This document shows, one piece after another, positions 35,006 to 47,800 of a DNA stretch of 64,000 nt (positions are counted from its first letter, which is position 1; each line of letters opens with the position of its first letter). Source of the stretch: Cenococcum geophilum 1.58. Its lineage: Eukaryota > Ascomycota > Dothideomycetes > Gloniales > Gloniaceae. The position numbers were made by a program, and so were the translations under genes. The DNA is taken from assembly GCA_001692895.1 (NCBI GenBank), contig KV748179.1:5106668-5170667 (forward strand), read 5' to 3'. The notes under the pieces were generated by a model. The model was not told where the DNA came from and searched no databases. It saw only the letters and a list, made by a program, of their open reading frames with translations.

Positions 35006-35790
35006 TGTTTGCTTTGGAGAAGGTTAGGTTGGGGGCCATGACAAGCATTAACAACCGTAGAGCAATGGAGGTGTTGGTGGAGAATAGGCTAGAGCATTAG
35101 CTGCTTGGGGATGTTCTGGGTCTGTCTGAGCTTTGAATTTGGGGATCTGGTTCTTGGATGAGTTTTCTTTGCCCCAGCTTGGCTTTGATTATATATTAAA
35201 AATAAAAAAAAGGGCACATAGCGACGGTGCCCCATGGTATTTAAAGTGGCTTTGTTGTGGGTAATTCCCATTGATATAATATGGAACTGCTCACACGATA
35301 ACCTACGGCTTGGAAAGCATTGCCGCGCTGTAACGAGAGCAACTCTGTGTCTAGGGATTTTTGTCTCCGTTTCTAGATACTTTGCTCGCTACTTTAAAAT
35401 ACACTTATGCTATGACCAAGACTAGAACTTAACAAGAAATAGGGATAACGACAGGAGGTAGGAGGTTTGGCGGGACCGAATAGATGGCAATTACGATTAC
35501 CAATGAGTGTGGATTGCATGTGAAGTCAGGTTATGGAGCAATGGGGTAGTAGTCATGCATCAAGCAGGCTGTAGGCAAGCTCCTGCTTTTCCTTAAAAGC
35601 GAGTTAGTAAGGCCTCCGGCTGTAAAAGAAGAAAGCGCTTAAAGACGACTGTAGATGTAGTTAAGTGTCGAATTGAGACGGATTGTCTCAGTTGCCTAGT
35701 ACTTGTTCCTGTTGCCTGCACCTGCACCATGTGTATATATAGTCTCTTTTCTTCATAGATCAATCTACATACGAGTCCTTCTTTTATGAC
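35006..35790. other. Intergenic, no supportable gene
   Basis: No coding signal apart from short chance frames; a poly-A-rich run (AAAAATAAAAAAAAGGG) lies near 35197-35213. Confidence 0.4.
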
Positions 35791-36253
35791 CTAATTGTCC
35801 GTTCAACATTAAGCCAGAGTCTCTCACCTATTACGGGTCTAACTCCAACCCGACTCCGAGCTAGAGCCTACCACTGCCGCCGGCGGTGGAGCCAAGTTGA
35901 ATTAAGCTTTATGGGGAGTTGTTAATCCTGACGTCAATAAGCTATACGAAGAAGCTGTTGCTAAGGCTACCGCTAAAGAGAAAGGCGAAGTTACGGGCGA
36001 GGTAGATATATAAGCCGGTGGGCAGCAAGCTGAGCGGGAAGACAGTCAGGTAGACAGGCAGGAAGATGGGCAGGAAGATGGGCAGGAAGATGAACAAGAA
36101 GATGAACAAGAAGATGAGCAAGAAGATGAGGATGATGAGGATGATGTGGTTAAGTATACGATCCTCGACGACTGGTTTGAACCTCAACACCATGCCAAGA
36201 CTCACGATAGTAATCTAAATATATACAATCTACTTAGATTCTGGATTATCTAG
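35791..36253 (+). pseudogene. RIP-broken acidic repeat protein
   Basis: A single frame reads RV-stop-LQPDSELEPTTAAGGGAKLN, a stop, ALWGVVNPDVNKLYEEAVAK, ATAKEKGEVTGEVDI, a stop, AGGQQAEREDSQVDRQ, then seven QEDG/QEDE-type units and DDVVKYTILDDWFEPQHH. It ends at a TAG at 36251. The three internal stops are all TAA (35840, 35903, 36011), each one C-to-T change from CAA (Gln). This fits RIP of a once-intact gene belonging to a repeated family. The repeat part has a 12-bp DNA period (CAGGAAGATGGG). Function is unknown. The true 5' and 3' limits are not resolved. Confidence 0.5.
36046..36146 (+). repeat. 12-bp imperfect tandem repeat (QEDG/QEDE-coding)
   Basis: Units of the form CAGGAAGATGGG, drifting to CAAGAAGATGAA and GATGAGGATGAT, sit inside the acidic pseudogene. 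The period of 12 keeps frame. Confidence 0.85.
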
Positions 36254-38307
36254 ATTATCCGGTTAAGATATCCGGTTAAGAGGCTTGATCCTATGTTTAT
36301 ATTAGATTTGAAGCGATTTTCGTATCTAATCCAGTCCATTGACAAGGCTAGTCAATATTTCAGTTGGTATTACGACTCCATTAAGTCAGAAGGGAAGGGA
36401 AAGTGAAAGTGGTTTGTTTTTGTGGAAAGGGCCTATTGGTAAACGATGAACCTGGCCCGTCAATGTAGAAATCCTTGTTGGTAATAGCTCCAATAGATAA
36501 ATGGAAAAGGCTTATAGGGAAACAAAGTCTAATGTCTCGGGACTTGACTAGTTAAAATTTGGTTGAGTTACGGCTGAGAAGACAACATTAGATAATAGAG
36601 GGATGCAAAATTCAAAGCTTACTCGCGTGGTTCTAACTACTATTTAATAAAACTCACTTCCTACGTCTAGACTTTTTGAGAATGGCCAGGCCATTACCTA
36701 GTATAAGAGTATTGGTAAAGATTCAGGGTTAGGTTGTAGGAGCACGCTTCTGTTCGCTTATCAGTCTTTCTATCCTATGGCAAGGTTTATCATCCCAACG
36801 TTGAGACGCACATCGGCATCAGCCCGTTATACTGATAGACTCCAGTATTAGGCATACTTGAAGCTCCTCACGCGAATCTAATTCACTAACATGTATCATC
36901 ATCAGAGGTTATAAAGGACAGCATTGCCCTAGTAGTGGTGAGACAGTGTATAATGTTGGGGCAATTTATTGGCTCCCGCTGGCAGATCACAATTGACTTC
37001 TAGAAGCTAAGTGTAATTCTGACCAGAGAACCGCCAGACTAATATATTTCCAAATTTCGTCCGCCCCCTAAGCTCTCTTTACAACTGGCTTCCGTATGCA
37101 TCCTGCTGTCGAAGCTTTAATTGATATCCAGCCGCAGACTTTCATGGAGATTTTCTCATCACGAATGCCCTTCTGACTAATCGGTTCGTTATCGCGGCAT
37201 TTATTTATCGACGTACAAGCTCCACGTGTCTAAATCATTACAAAGTCTCCCGGTGATCGGTATTATTTAAGATTTTGTCGTTGGTTCTTTCTCTTTAATC
37301 GTGGGCCAGGAAAGGTAGAGATGTGATTGAGAAGGGAGAGTTTTAATAGTACTAAAAAAGGTTCGCTATATTTTATTTACTGCAGAATTACTAAAGTATT
37401 TTTTAAAAGGAAATAATAAATATAGCAGTTTACCTATACAATGGAACCCTACGTAAATACGTCCTAAGACTGTATGTTGGCAGGAGGTCGGTCCCCTGCG
37501 TAACTTGTGGTGTCTCCATTTTGTGAAGATTTCAACCGAGAATGTAAGGATAGTAGGAACTAGATGCAAAGCGTGATGAGATGCTGAAGCAGTAAGTTAG
37601 TCGCACGCTTGAATATTAGTTGTGAATAGGATCGGGGATACGTTATTTGTGACTGACGGGCCGAACACGCGTACTGAACTCCCTCACCGTATTTCTGCAA
37701 CTGCAGATCTAATTGGAAAATTTCGCGGAAGGACTTTCGGAATCACGAGCTCATTAGAGAAAATGTAAATAGACATTGAGAAACCTGCATTAAGATATTG
37801 GAAGAAATGCTCCGATTGGGTGATTCCGTGACGCCTCCAATAATCAACTGGCCCTCCTTTCCATGACTGTTCTCACCAATCAGGTCATGATTTGAAAGCA
37901 CATTGGAATCAATGCAGCGCGAATGATTGCTCGCTAATAAAGCCTAGGAACGGGCTCACAAGACAATCTCTCTATCACACATATAAGTTAGCCACGCCTC
38001 ATCACTTCCTCAAACAAGCATACAATTTAGCATGGAATACAAGTAATCACATTTCCCACATCCTTAAGTATGCCAAATCTCATAATCAAAGAGCTAGGTA
38101 AGAGAAACATATTCGCCACTGATGGAAACCCCCATAACCCGTAATACGAGTTTATCACATTTCTGTCATTTCCGCATTTTATTCTTTCGTCCGAGAAAAA
38201 TCAAACCAAGCCCTCCTACTATACCTGTAATGCAGAATTGTAGAGGAATGAAGCAAGGATACTTTTCTTGAGCTACACTGAAATCAACATCCAAGAGGGA
38301 AATAAAT
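36254..38307. other. Two-kilobase gene-poor stretch before PDI
   Basis: Moderately AT-rich with many stops in all frames. The text right after the acidic relic (PMFILDLKRFSYLIQSIDKA, about 36290-36350) could be a continuation of that broken gene. No intact gene or RNA is seen. The right end holds the PDI 3' untranslated region. Confidence 0.4.
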
Positions 38308-40135
38308 TTACAATTCATTGTGTCCTACGACCTCGTCGGCGTCATCAACAGCTGTCTTCACGGCCTCGGCGGCCTCGCTGACGGCGCTCTCCACGCTCTC
38401 TTTGGCGCCCTCTGTTGCGGCGGGTGCCTGGTGGGGCATCTCGGACTCCTCGTCCCTCAATTCAATCTTCTCGGCCTCGGCCGCCTCGACCTTATGGGAG
38501 CCGTTCTCCTTGATGAAGGCAGCGAGGTCCTCAATAGTCCGGGAGCCGCTGTAGTCAATGGGTGAGTCCTTCTTGCCAGCTGGGAAGAGCTTGATGGTGG
38601 GGAAGCCCTGAATCTCATCGGGAACGTCGTTGGCGATGGCATCGACCTTGGCGATGGTAACGAGTTCGGCGAGCTCGGGGGAGGAGTAGAGGGCGGCAAG
38701 CTCTTCATACTTGGGAGCGAGACTGGAGACAAAAAGTTAATACAAATGCTAAGTATAGGTGCGGGGCAGATCAAAAATGACTTACGCCTTGCAGTGACCG
38801 CACCACGGGGCGTAGAACTCAAGGAGAACATCCTTGTCGTTGTCAATCACAACCTCATCATAGTTCTTCGCAACGACAACGGTGACAGGGCCTTCCTGCT
38901 TCTCTGGGATGGGCTCAGACTTGATGCTTGGCTCGACCTTTCCGGCGACGAAGTCATCAACGAATTGGCCGATTTCCTTCTCAGTGAGCTTCTTGGATTG
39001 GTCATAAGGAAACTTCTGGTTCTTGTCCGTATTCTGGATAGCGAAAGCGGGGAACTTGCCGACCTCGAGGTTGAGGTTGGCGGCATGCTGACCGAAAGCC
39101 TTGGCGTCAATAGTGGCGAAGTTGATGGCGCCCTTGTGCTTGACGGCGACGGGCTTCAGCTCTTTGGCAAGCTCTTCACGCTCTTCGGCGGTCTCGGCGA
39201 AAATGTAGGCAAGGGGGATACCAGCCTATTTAATTCCGTGAGTATCAATTGAATTATTTCGGGATGGGATTGTAATGACCTACAGCCATGTAGCCACTGT
39301 ATGTCTCAGGGCCAACCTCTCCAACCAACGGGACAGCCGAAATCTTAGCGAAAGACTCAATAGCCTCCTTGGTGAACTTCTCGGTGAAGGTATCTTTACC
39401 CTCATCGAAGGATTTGTAAAGAACAATGGCAGGCTGAGTAACACCTTCAGCTTTAGCTAAATCGGCGTCGCTGGTAGCACCAAAGAGGTAGTTATCCCGG
39501 AGACCGTTGGCAACAGATGTAAAGGTCTTATTTGATGCCTTATCATCGGCGGCGAAGTATGCGATTAGAACGACCTTGTCTGCGGTCTTGAACTCTTCGA
39601 TGGTGTCCTTGTCGATTGTGGAAACGGCAGGGAGGGATTGCTTTGTCATGTAAGAGATAATGCTGTACAAAAATTAGCTTAAAGCCTCAACGGGGAGCTT
39701 CATATCTTTGGAAATACATACGCATCTGCTTTCCTCTGGCCAGTGTATGGTGTAATGTTGTCTGGTCCTCGGAAGACCTTGAGAGTTGGGTAGCCCTCAA
39801 CGCCATAGCTTTGGCAGAGGTCTGACTCCTCTGTGCAGTCAACCTTTGCTAATAGGATGTCTTTCTCCTTCAGTGTCGTTGCAGCATCTTCATATTCTGG
39901 GGCAAGTGCCTTGCAGTGTCCACACCATGGGGCAAAGACTGGAAAAACGTAGTTAGTATCGTAATTCGTACAGCGAGCTGTCGGAGCTGGGCTAAAACTT
40001 ACACTCCGCAAGGACGAGATCGTGCTCCTCAACAAAAGCCTTGAATGTGTCTTTCTTGAGCTCATGTACGTCCGAGGCAATGGCGACAGAAGCAGCTCCT
40101 AGGAGCCCGAGGACGTAATTTCCAAAGCCACGCAT
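38308..40135 (-). CDS. pdi1: Protein disulfide isomerase, ER lumen, HNEL C-terminus
   Basis: This forms and rearranges disulfides in secreted proteins in the ER lumen. Exons are 40003-40135, 39722-39938, 39284-39662, 38786-39225 and 38308-38722, giving 527 aa; the introns are 64, 59, 58 and 63 nt. The signal peptide is [20 protein letters not shown] (1-20). The domain order is a-b-b'-a'. The first active site, [11 protein letters not shown] (CGHC 50-53), is split from its preceding Phe codon by intron 1. The second, [12 protein letters not shown] (CGHC 385-388), is split just after by intron 4. Cis-proline loops YPTLKVF and FPTIKLF are present. The acidic Ala/Glu-rich tail ends GHNEL. The ER-retrieval signal thus reads HNEL rather than the usual HDEL. 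The gene is next to the transposon block. Confidence 0.97.
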
Positions 40136-40554
40136 TTTAAAAATGTGGGAAGTAAAAGAAGACTTTTTTTAGAAAAAAGAAAAGGGTCGTACGTTGTTCT
40201 GCAGGAGAAATGGATTTCAGCTGCAGAGGAGTGTAAGGGGTCTTTTATGAAAGAGGATGCGGCTAATTGTAGCTGTGGTCAGAGGGCAAGGTGTCCACTT
40301 CGGAGCTTGTTAGAAATCGAAGGCGGTGAGGGTCCAAGCACAAAAGCCAAGCCTGGAGATGTGGCCTCAAAACCCCAGGGCGCAGCCCCAAATTTGCACA
40401 ATGACCCGGTATTACTATAGTTATTATGCTACGTATCTCTGATGATTGCTGCCCGGGCCGAATTAGGGTGAAGTCGATTATTATCCATTTTTTATTTTAT
40501 TTTATTTAAAACAGAACTCGCCACAGCTGTCTCTCCAGGCTCCATACCGTTCTA
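40136..40554. promoter_or_regulatory. PDI upstream region
   Basis: The 420 bp between the PDI start codon and a MITE should contain its promoter. There is an A-rich run just 5' of the start (about 40165-40185) and a TTTTATTTTATTTTATTTAA run at about 40491-40510. I do not see a clear unfolded-protein-response element that I would stand behind. Confidence 0.45.
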
Positions 40555-40713
40555 TCCCTTGCAACGCTGAATTTCGTGCTCACTTATCGATAAGGATATA
40601 GCCAATAGGATCCTTAGAATCAAACCCCCGTACTGGAAAGGTTGTTGCGCGTACTTCCAAAACTGACGTTCGCGCACGGACCACTTCCTCTGAGCACGCC
40701 AGCGTTGCAAGGA
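40555..40713. mobile_element. TA-flanked MITE, copy A (159 bp)
   Basis: The ends TCCCTTGCAACGCTG and CAGCGTTGCAAGGA are inverted repeats, flanked on both sides by TA (40553-40554 and 40714-40715). The interior phrases TTATCGATAAGG, GCCAATAGGATC and GCACGGACCAC are shared with copy B at 52675. No coding capacity. TA duplication and short TIRs suggest mobilisation by a Tc1/mariner-type transposase, which is not present in the window. Confidence 0.8.
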
Positions 40714-40715
40714 TA

Positions 40716-41110
40716 AGCTAGCCACTGTAATACGAAGGATGAGACTTTATCGTAGGTGCATCCTATCAGCTCGTAGAGAGGTGGCTTATTTGCTCATCCG
40801 CTCCGTGCGCGGCCCACGGTGAATATAAAACTTATACATTTTTACTAAATTTTAGTTTATAGTCTTTAGGAAGGTTTTAATTACTATATTATTGTAAGGC
40901 AGTATTGCCAGGGTGTACGGTAGGGAGCAGGCAAGCCGAGCATGAGTCACATAGGGAGTCGATAGAAGAGGACGATATAGTAAAGAGTAGGCAATAGCCC
41001 GAGTACAGAGACGAACCGATGAGGAGGGAAGGGCTGCAAGCCCGAGGTGCTTATAAGGAGGTGCCAAGCCTAGCCTTCGGCTAGGCCTTGGCTACCCCTT
41101 AGAGCTCCTA
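40716..41110. other. Transition from gene island to AT-rich block
   Basis: No gene is supported. Composition falls toward AT from about 40840. Confidence 0.5.
41063..41092. repeat. Short hairpin at isochore edge
   Basis: GCCAAGCCTAGCC and GGCTAGGCCTTGGC pair across a TTC loop with one bulged base. It lies just inside the AT-rich block edge. Its role is unknown. Confidence 0.6.
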
Positions 41111-41159
41111 GGCAATGCAGCCGAGTAAGGGACCAAAAGTACCCTTACAATTATATCCT

Positions 41160-41469
41160 AACTAAATGTGCTCCTTAAGTTCCCAACTATTATACGCCTA
41201 GAAGTATCCTTCCTAATAAACTAAAATTTCGCGCTTCTTCTAACGCTATCTTTAGTCTAAAATATCTTCTATATTCCATTCTAGCTCCCTATTAATTTCG
41301 CTAAGTAGGGGCAGTTTCGCACTATCTCTTCTTTAGTATAACTTTAGTAAGGAAATATAAAATATAGGATGTATTAGATATAATTTTAGCAATTCTAATT
41401 TATAGGCTTAATTTCCTTTGGTTTTTTTTTAAAAACTATCTTAAAAGGTCTAAGCTACTAATGGTTAAG
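41160..41469 (-). mobile_element. Older Gypsy relic, part 1 (interrupted by element 1)
   Basis: On the minus strand, read through stops, the text LRPFKIVFKKKPKEIKPIN appears just after the insertion point and continues toward a chromodomain-like end (SVRRSAKF). It continues the integrase C-terminal text found at 49391-49590 (part 2). The two parts are separated only by element 1 and its TTAAG duplication. Strongly RIP-degraded. Confidence 0.6.
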
Positions 41470-41894
41470 TATTACGGACGCTTTAAGTACAATGTTACGA
41501 CTACTTGGAGAAGAGACGGAAGAAGCTAGTTGGTTGATTTAGGCACGGTCTAGGATGGAGCCGATAGAACCATGTGACGAGGAATAGTAACCAAGGTTAT
41601 ATAATGTGCTACGTATTAAACGAGAGGAACAAGAGGAACTTATATACCTTATATATAAGACGTATATTACGTATAAAAAGGATTTTATAGGAGTACGGTT
41701 ATGTATTTAAGGACCCTTAGTCCCTACCTAGATAGTTCCTTCCTTATAGTAATTCTTAGAATATAATTAGAGTTAATCTATTAGGCAACCACTCCGCCAG
41801 TTATTATTGCGTTATTAACTTTTATACTTGCATTTCCTATATACCTAGCCTAATAACGAGCCTATTGTAGTTCTTGCTATAAGGTTCCATTATA
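41470..41894 (+). repeat. Element 1, 5' LTR
   Basis: 425 bp from TATTACGGACGC to GGTTCCATTATA. It is less decayed than the interior and still holds GC-containing text such as GGCACGGTCTAGGATGGAGC. The leading TA is probably a RIP-changed TG, since the 3' LTR keeps TG. Confidence 0.92.
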
Positions 41895-44800
41895 TAATTA
41901 CTACCTAGTTATAGTATTAATATAAGAAGTTAAATAATATGCCACTAAAAGCAGCCACTACGACGCCATTAACGGCAGCAACTACTTTAAGGACAGGAGG
42001 TAATACTAGTATGGCAGATACTAACTTATAGCAACCTGTGACGGTTAGACAGCTATAGGAAATAGTTAACTAGCTAATAGCTAATAATATAGTATTAGAA
42101 GAAAGACTTAACGGGATAGAAGCAGTAAAGATTAAGCTACTATTAATTAAGAGATTTATAGGAGAGAGGTTAAAGCTTAAAGGATTCCTTACGCAGATAC
42201 ACTTTAAGGTCTTATAGGAGGGAGTAAAGTTATCTATACCCGTGGATCGGATAGCCTACACAGGACTATTCTTGTTAGGAAAAGCACTTAAGTGGTTTAA
42301 ATTTTACCTTATGGAGATACAGGCAAATGGAATAACAACCACTAACTAAGATATGCGATTTATGTTCTTAAGTTAGGAAGGGTTTATAGAACGACTTACG
42401 TAGATATTTAGAGACCCGGAAGAAATAACTATAGTAAAAAAAAAACTCCAGAACCTTATATAACGGACTTTAGTAATTAAGTATATAATATAGTTCTAAA
42501 CACTAGCAATATAAGTAGAGTGGAATAATAGGGCGCTTATGGCACAGTATAAATAGGGACTTAAGGCTAAAGTCTAGGATGTAATTATTTTAATGGAAGA
42601 TGCGGACACCCTAAGGGAACTAATAAATTAGGTAATTAAGATTGATAATTGGATCTACTAAAGGGAATAGGCTAAGAAAGGCTAGGATAGAGTTCTATAG
42701 TTATATAAGGCGTAGAGTATATAATAATAAAAGCTAAGTTAGAAAATATAGTATGGCGCAGAGCTAATAGACCTAAGTGGTACTAAAGAAGCCTATAAGG
42801 GAAGGAGTAAACTAGGGAAACCTAAAGGATAAGGATTAAGTAATTAAAGGTCTAAAGAGCAAAGGCCGAATTAGGGATCTTAATAGCAGAAGACATTTAG
42901 GCGGACTCCATAGTAAGAGAAATGGTTTAAAGAAGGAGCTTATATAAATTGTGGAAAATAAGGTTATTATATTAGAGACTATAGAAGTGGGCAGAGTTAC
43001 TACGTAGTAAAAGGCATAAGACTAGTAGACAATATATACGTATAAAGGGACGATAATATACTGCAAGGAACAAAAGAGTGTTTAATTAGAAGTTTTGCGT
43101 TTTATTATAATAACATATACCAAATTTATAAGGACGCTAAGTATAGCGCAAGCTATTAGCTATAAGAGCTAGTACCTATAGGATATAGAGGAACTAACGA
43201 ACTAGTTCGCAGATCGGATATTAAGGACGATGAATTTAACCTAGGCGAAATATTCCGTAATAATAAGGTAATAAGGGCCGCTTACTGGGAGCAAGTAAAC
43301 CTTAGAGATGTTATACTAGAGGTAGAGGATGATTCCACTATAGAATAAGAAACATTAGTAGGGATTAAAACCCCACTAGATACGATATTTATCGCTTTAC
43401 GAGACACAAAAGAAGTAGGATAGTAAACTACTTTGGCACTTAATAAAGGCAAAAGGCCAAAGGCTTAAGATTCTTAAGATAAGATAAGAGATAACTAAGA
43501 TTCTTAAGACAAGATAAGGTATACCTAAGGACCCATAATAGACAAAAACCAATGGAGTAGGGTAGTAGCTTAGTTTAGAAATATATAAATAAGCTTAGGA
43601 TAGAGTTTCCTATAGGTATAAGACTCTTAAGACGAGATAAGAACACTACGGACGCCTAGTTAGACTAAGGCGGGAGCTAAGCTTAAGTTAGAAGTAAGCT
43701 TAGGATTAAAGAATTTAAGGGACTAAGATTTCGGAATACGAATAAGGACACCCGTAGATAAGAGGTAAGGAGCTTCTTTATAGATTAGAGAATCTGTAAT
43801 ATAAACAGTAATAAGACTAGGAGATAGATATATAGACCTAGAAGACTTACTAGGGGAATATAGTGTTTAGCCTAAAGATCGAAAGTTTAATACTAAGATT
43901 AAGAAGTAAGCTAACTTTAAGGATTAGAGCGCAAGGCGTAAACCAAAAAAAACTATAAAAGAGTTTAGGTAAAGAATTATCGCATAGTAAGAATAGAAGC
44001 TAGATAAGAGATCTAGCACATTAGGACGTATAAAGGATAAAGCACTAGTACGAAGAATTACTAATAGGCTAAGAGTAGGCATACTAAGAGCTAAGTGGCT
44101 TACCGAACTGGAAAATAAAGAGGATTTAGGGATTCTAACTAGGTTCGAAGAACGATATATAAAAGGCTGTTATAATATAGTAATAAGAAGATACTTTCTT
44201 ACGGACAGACCGTATATACTCTAGTAGCTATACTAAAAGTGGTATAGGCAAAGGTATAATAATAAGTAGGAAGATTTCTATATATAGTTAGATGAAAAAG
44301 TTATTTAAGACTACCTGATTATAGAGAAGGCTATAACGCATATTAAAGGAGCCTTAATTATAACATTAAAAGATCTAGAGGAATATTTAGAGGACTAGAG
44401 AAGCGAGAGATATATCTTAGTACCTATAAATAAAGTTATAATGTTTAGGTTAATATAACAAAGGTTTAAACTTAGGGATAAAGACGAGCTAAGAGTTAAC
44501 CCAAAGCACCCAGTACACTATACGTTATTATGGATTGCGTATGTAGATAATATATATAAAATGCATAAGAATCTAAAGGAAAAGAATCGGAAATACCCTA
44601 TAAGGATATACTGGATAATGGATAAGTAATAGTACAGGAATGCTAAATATATGTATAGATAGCATCCAGCAGAAGTCTAAGAGGAAGGAAGTTTAGTACT
44701 TTAATTAGGAAGATTCCTTACAGAAGAATGCTTAGACGGATAATAGTGGTGGGAATGCCTAGAAAATACGTGTCTATAGTATATTAAAGATAAAAAGCGA

Positions 44801-47800
44801 ACTAGGTATTAGCTAAAGAGCGAGCCAAGTGCACTAGGATTAAGTAGCTAATAGTTAGGAAAAGTAAAGGCCTATAGGACTAGAGGGAGCTAGTAGTAGA
44901 GCCTTAGACCCTTAAAGGAATTTAAGGACAATACCTAAATTTACAAATTAATTGGTAAGATTAGTAGTTTAAAGCGCTAATAGATAGTAGAGTAATACAA
45001 AACCATATCTTATTAGTAGCAGTTAAGAGAATAGGACTACCTTATAGACAAAAGGAGCAACCTTACTTATTAGTTACGATTTTAGGAGATCTAATAACCT
45101 ATAGAGGAGGGATTATTAATCTTAAAACAGGACCTATTTAGATAACTATTAAAGGAAGATAAATTGAGATGTCTTTTAATATCCTACCATTGGGACGGGA
45201 TAAGGCAGTATTAAGTATGCCTTAGTTATAGGAATATAATCTAAGAATTAATTAGATTACAGGTTAGGTTAATATTAGGGATACTTAACGCCGCAAGATA
45301 TAATAATAAGCTAAGTTGGTATAGTACTAAGTAGGGGCAACCTATAAAGAAATAGAAAAAGGACTAAGTTATATACTAAAGAGATACCATAAGTATGGCA
45401 AAAAACTATGGTCACTAGAAAGTAAAAAGCTGTTAAAATATGCAGCATAGGACTATAAGATAGAGTTAGAGCTAGAAATAAGTCTAAAGTTTTTTCTAAT
45501 CTATAAGCTTACTAAGGAAGAAGGTAGAGCGTTAAAAGAGTTTATCTAGGAAAATCTATAAAAGGGATACATTAGACCATTACAGTTATTAGCGGGTTAT
45601 CTAGTACTATTCGTACTAAAAAAAAATGGTAAACTAAGGCTGTGTATTAACTATAGATAGTTAAACAGCATTACTAGGAAGGATAGGTATCCTTTACCCT
45701 TAATTAGTAAAATCTAAGATAGGATAGGCAATGCGCAAATCTTTATAAAGATAGATCTGAGATAGGCGTACTATTAGATCAGAATTAAGGAAGGCGACGA
45801 ATAGAAGGCAGCCTTTAGGTTAAAGGAAAGACTATATAAGCCATTAGTTATGCAATTTAGGCTTATAAACATACTAGCAACGTTCTAGAAGCGTATTAAC
45901 AATATATTAGAAGAATACTTAGATGAATTTGTTATAGTATATCTTAACGATATTATTATCTACTTAATAACTAAGGAAGAACACGGAAAATACGTTAAAT
46001 GGGTTTTAAAGAGACTATAAGAAGAATAGATGCTAGTAGTAATTAAGAAATGCGAGTTCTTTACCAGGAAGACTGATTTTATTAGATTTATTATTAAACT
46101 AGGCCAACTTAGTATAGATCTAAAGAAGATTAAGGCTATAGTAAATTGGTAGGAACTAGAGAACGTTATATAGTTAAAATTGTTCCTAGGGTTTTATAAT
46201 TACTATAGAAGGTTTATAGCGCAGTGGTTAAAGGATATTAAGCCATTTACGCGGTTAATAAAGAAAGAAGAACTATAGGCATAGGGAGAGGAGTAAAGAG
46301 AACTCTTTAAAAAAGTTAAAGAGTTGTTTACCTAGGAGCCAGTTCTTAAGATCTATTAACTAGGACTAGAGACGGTTATAAAAACAGATATATTAAACTA
46401 TGCACTAGGAGTATACTTTATACAAAGGCATTAAGATAGATGGTATCCAGTAGCATACTATAGTCGGAAGATAATACCACTAGAACTAAACTATAACATC
46501 TATAATAAGGAGTTATTAGGTATAGTTACAGTACTAAAGAAATAGAGAGTATTCTTACAAGGTATAAAGAAACTATTTATGGTTAAGACGGATTATAAAA
46601 ACCTAATAGAATTCCTAATAACGAAGGAACTTAACCAAAGACAGGTTAGATAGGTAGAGATACTTGCGGAATACCATTTCGAGATTTAGTATACCAAAGG
46701 TATAGATAATATGCGGGTAGATGCTCTAAGCCGTAAAGCTAAACTATAAAATAAAGAAAAGCTATCGGGGGCTTTATTACGAAAAGATATAGATAGATTA
46801 ATTAGGTATAATTATCCGAAAATCGCAGCAACTTAAGAAGACGATAAACTAGAGAAAGTCTACGAGATACTGGAAAGCTTTTGGGTATATAGAATTCTAA
46901 AAGCATAGCTAGAAGATCTATAAACGGATATATATAAAAATTAAGAAGCGAAATATATCCTAAGAAGTATAGCAGAGTAGTTTATGGAAGACTTCTATAA
47001 GGGACTAACTTAAGGATATAGTAGAGCTACGGGCCTAGTGTTAAGACTCTAGGAGGAATATATTATTAACGGAATCTAGAGAATAGCCAGAAGGGTTACT
47101 AAAGAGTGTTTAGATTACTAAAGGAATAAACTAATAAGGCATAAACTATATAGAGGGCTATAACCTATTAAAATACTAAAGAGACTATAGGAGGTTATAT
47201 CGTGGGACTTTATTATTAAGTTACTAAAATTAAAAGATCCTATTACCGGATAAGATTATAACGTAATTTTAGTAATAGTGGATAAGCTTATAAAGTAGGG
47301 ATACTTTATAGCATACACAGAAGAAATCTTAGTGGAAGATGTTGCTAGAATCTATGTTAAAGAAGTGTTTATAAGACATAGAGCACTAAGTAAGATTATA
47401 TTGGATAGAGATTTAAGATTTATAGTAGTATTCTAGGAAGTGTTCTTAGTGGAGTAAGGAATTTAAGCAGTAACTTCTACCGTATATTATCTATAGATAG
47501 ACGGTTAAACGGAAAGATTAAACTAGACACTAGAACAGTATCTAAGGCATTATATTAATTATATATAGAATAATTGGGTATTGCTATTACTAGTTATACA
47601 GTTTATATACAATATAACACCCTAAGAAGGAATAGGCATATTACTATTTAAGGCAAATTATGGATATAAGCTAAGAATATCGTTGTTACTATAGTAAATA
47701 AAGAAAACGAGTAGTATAACTAAAGAAAGAATAAAGGATTTAATAAATCTTTATACAGACCTTATAGAAACAGCTAAGGTAGTATAGTAGAGAATGAAAA

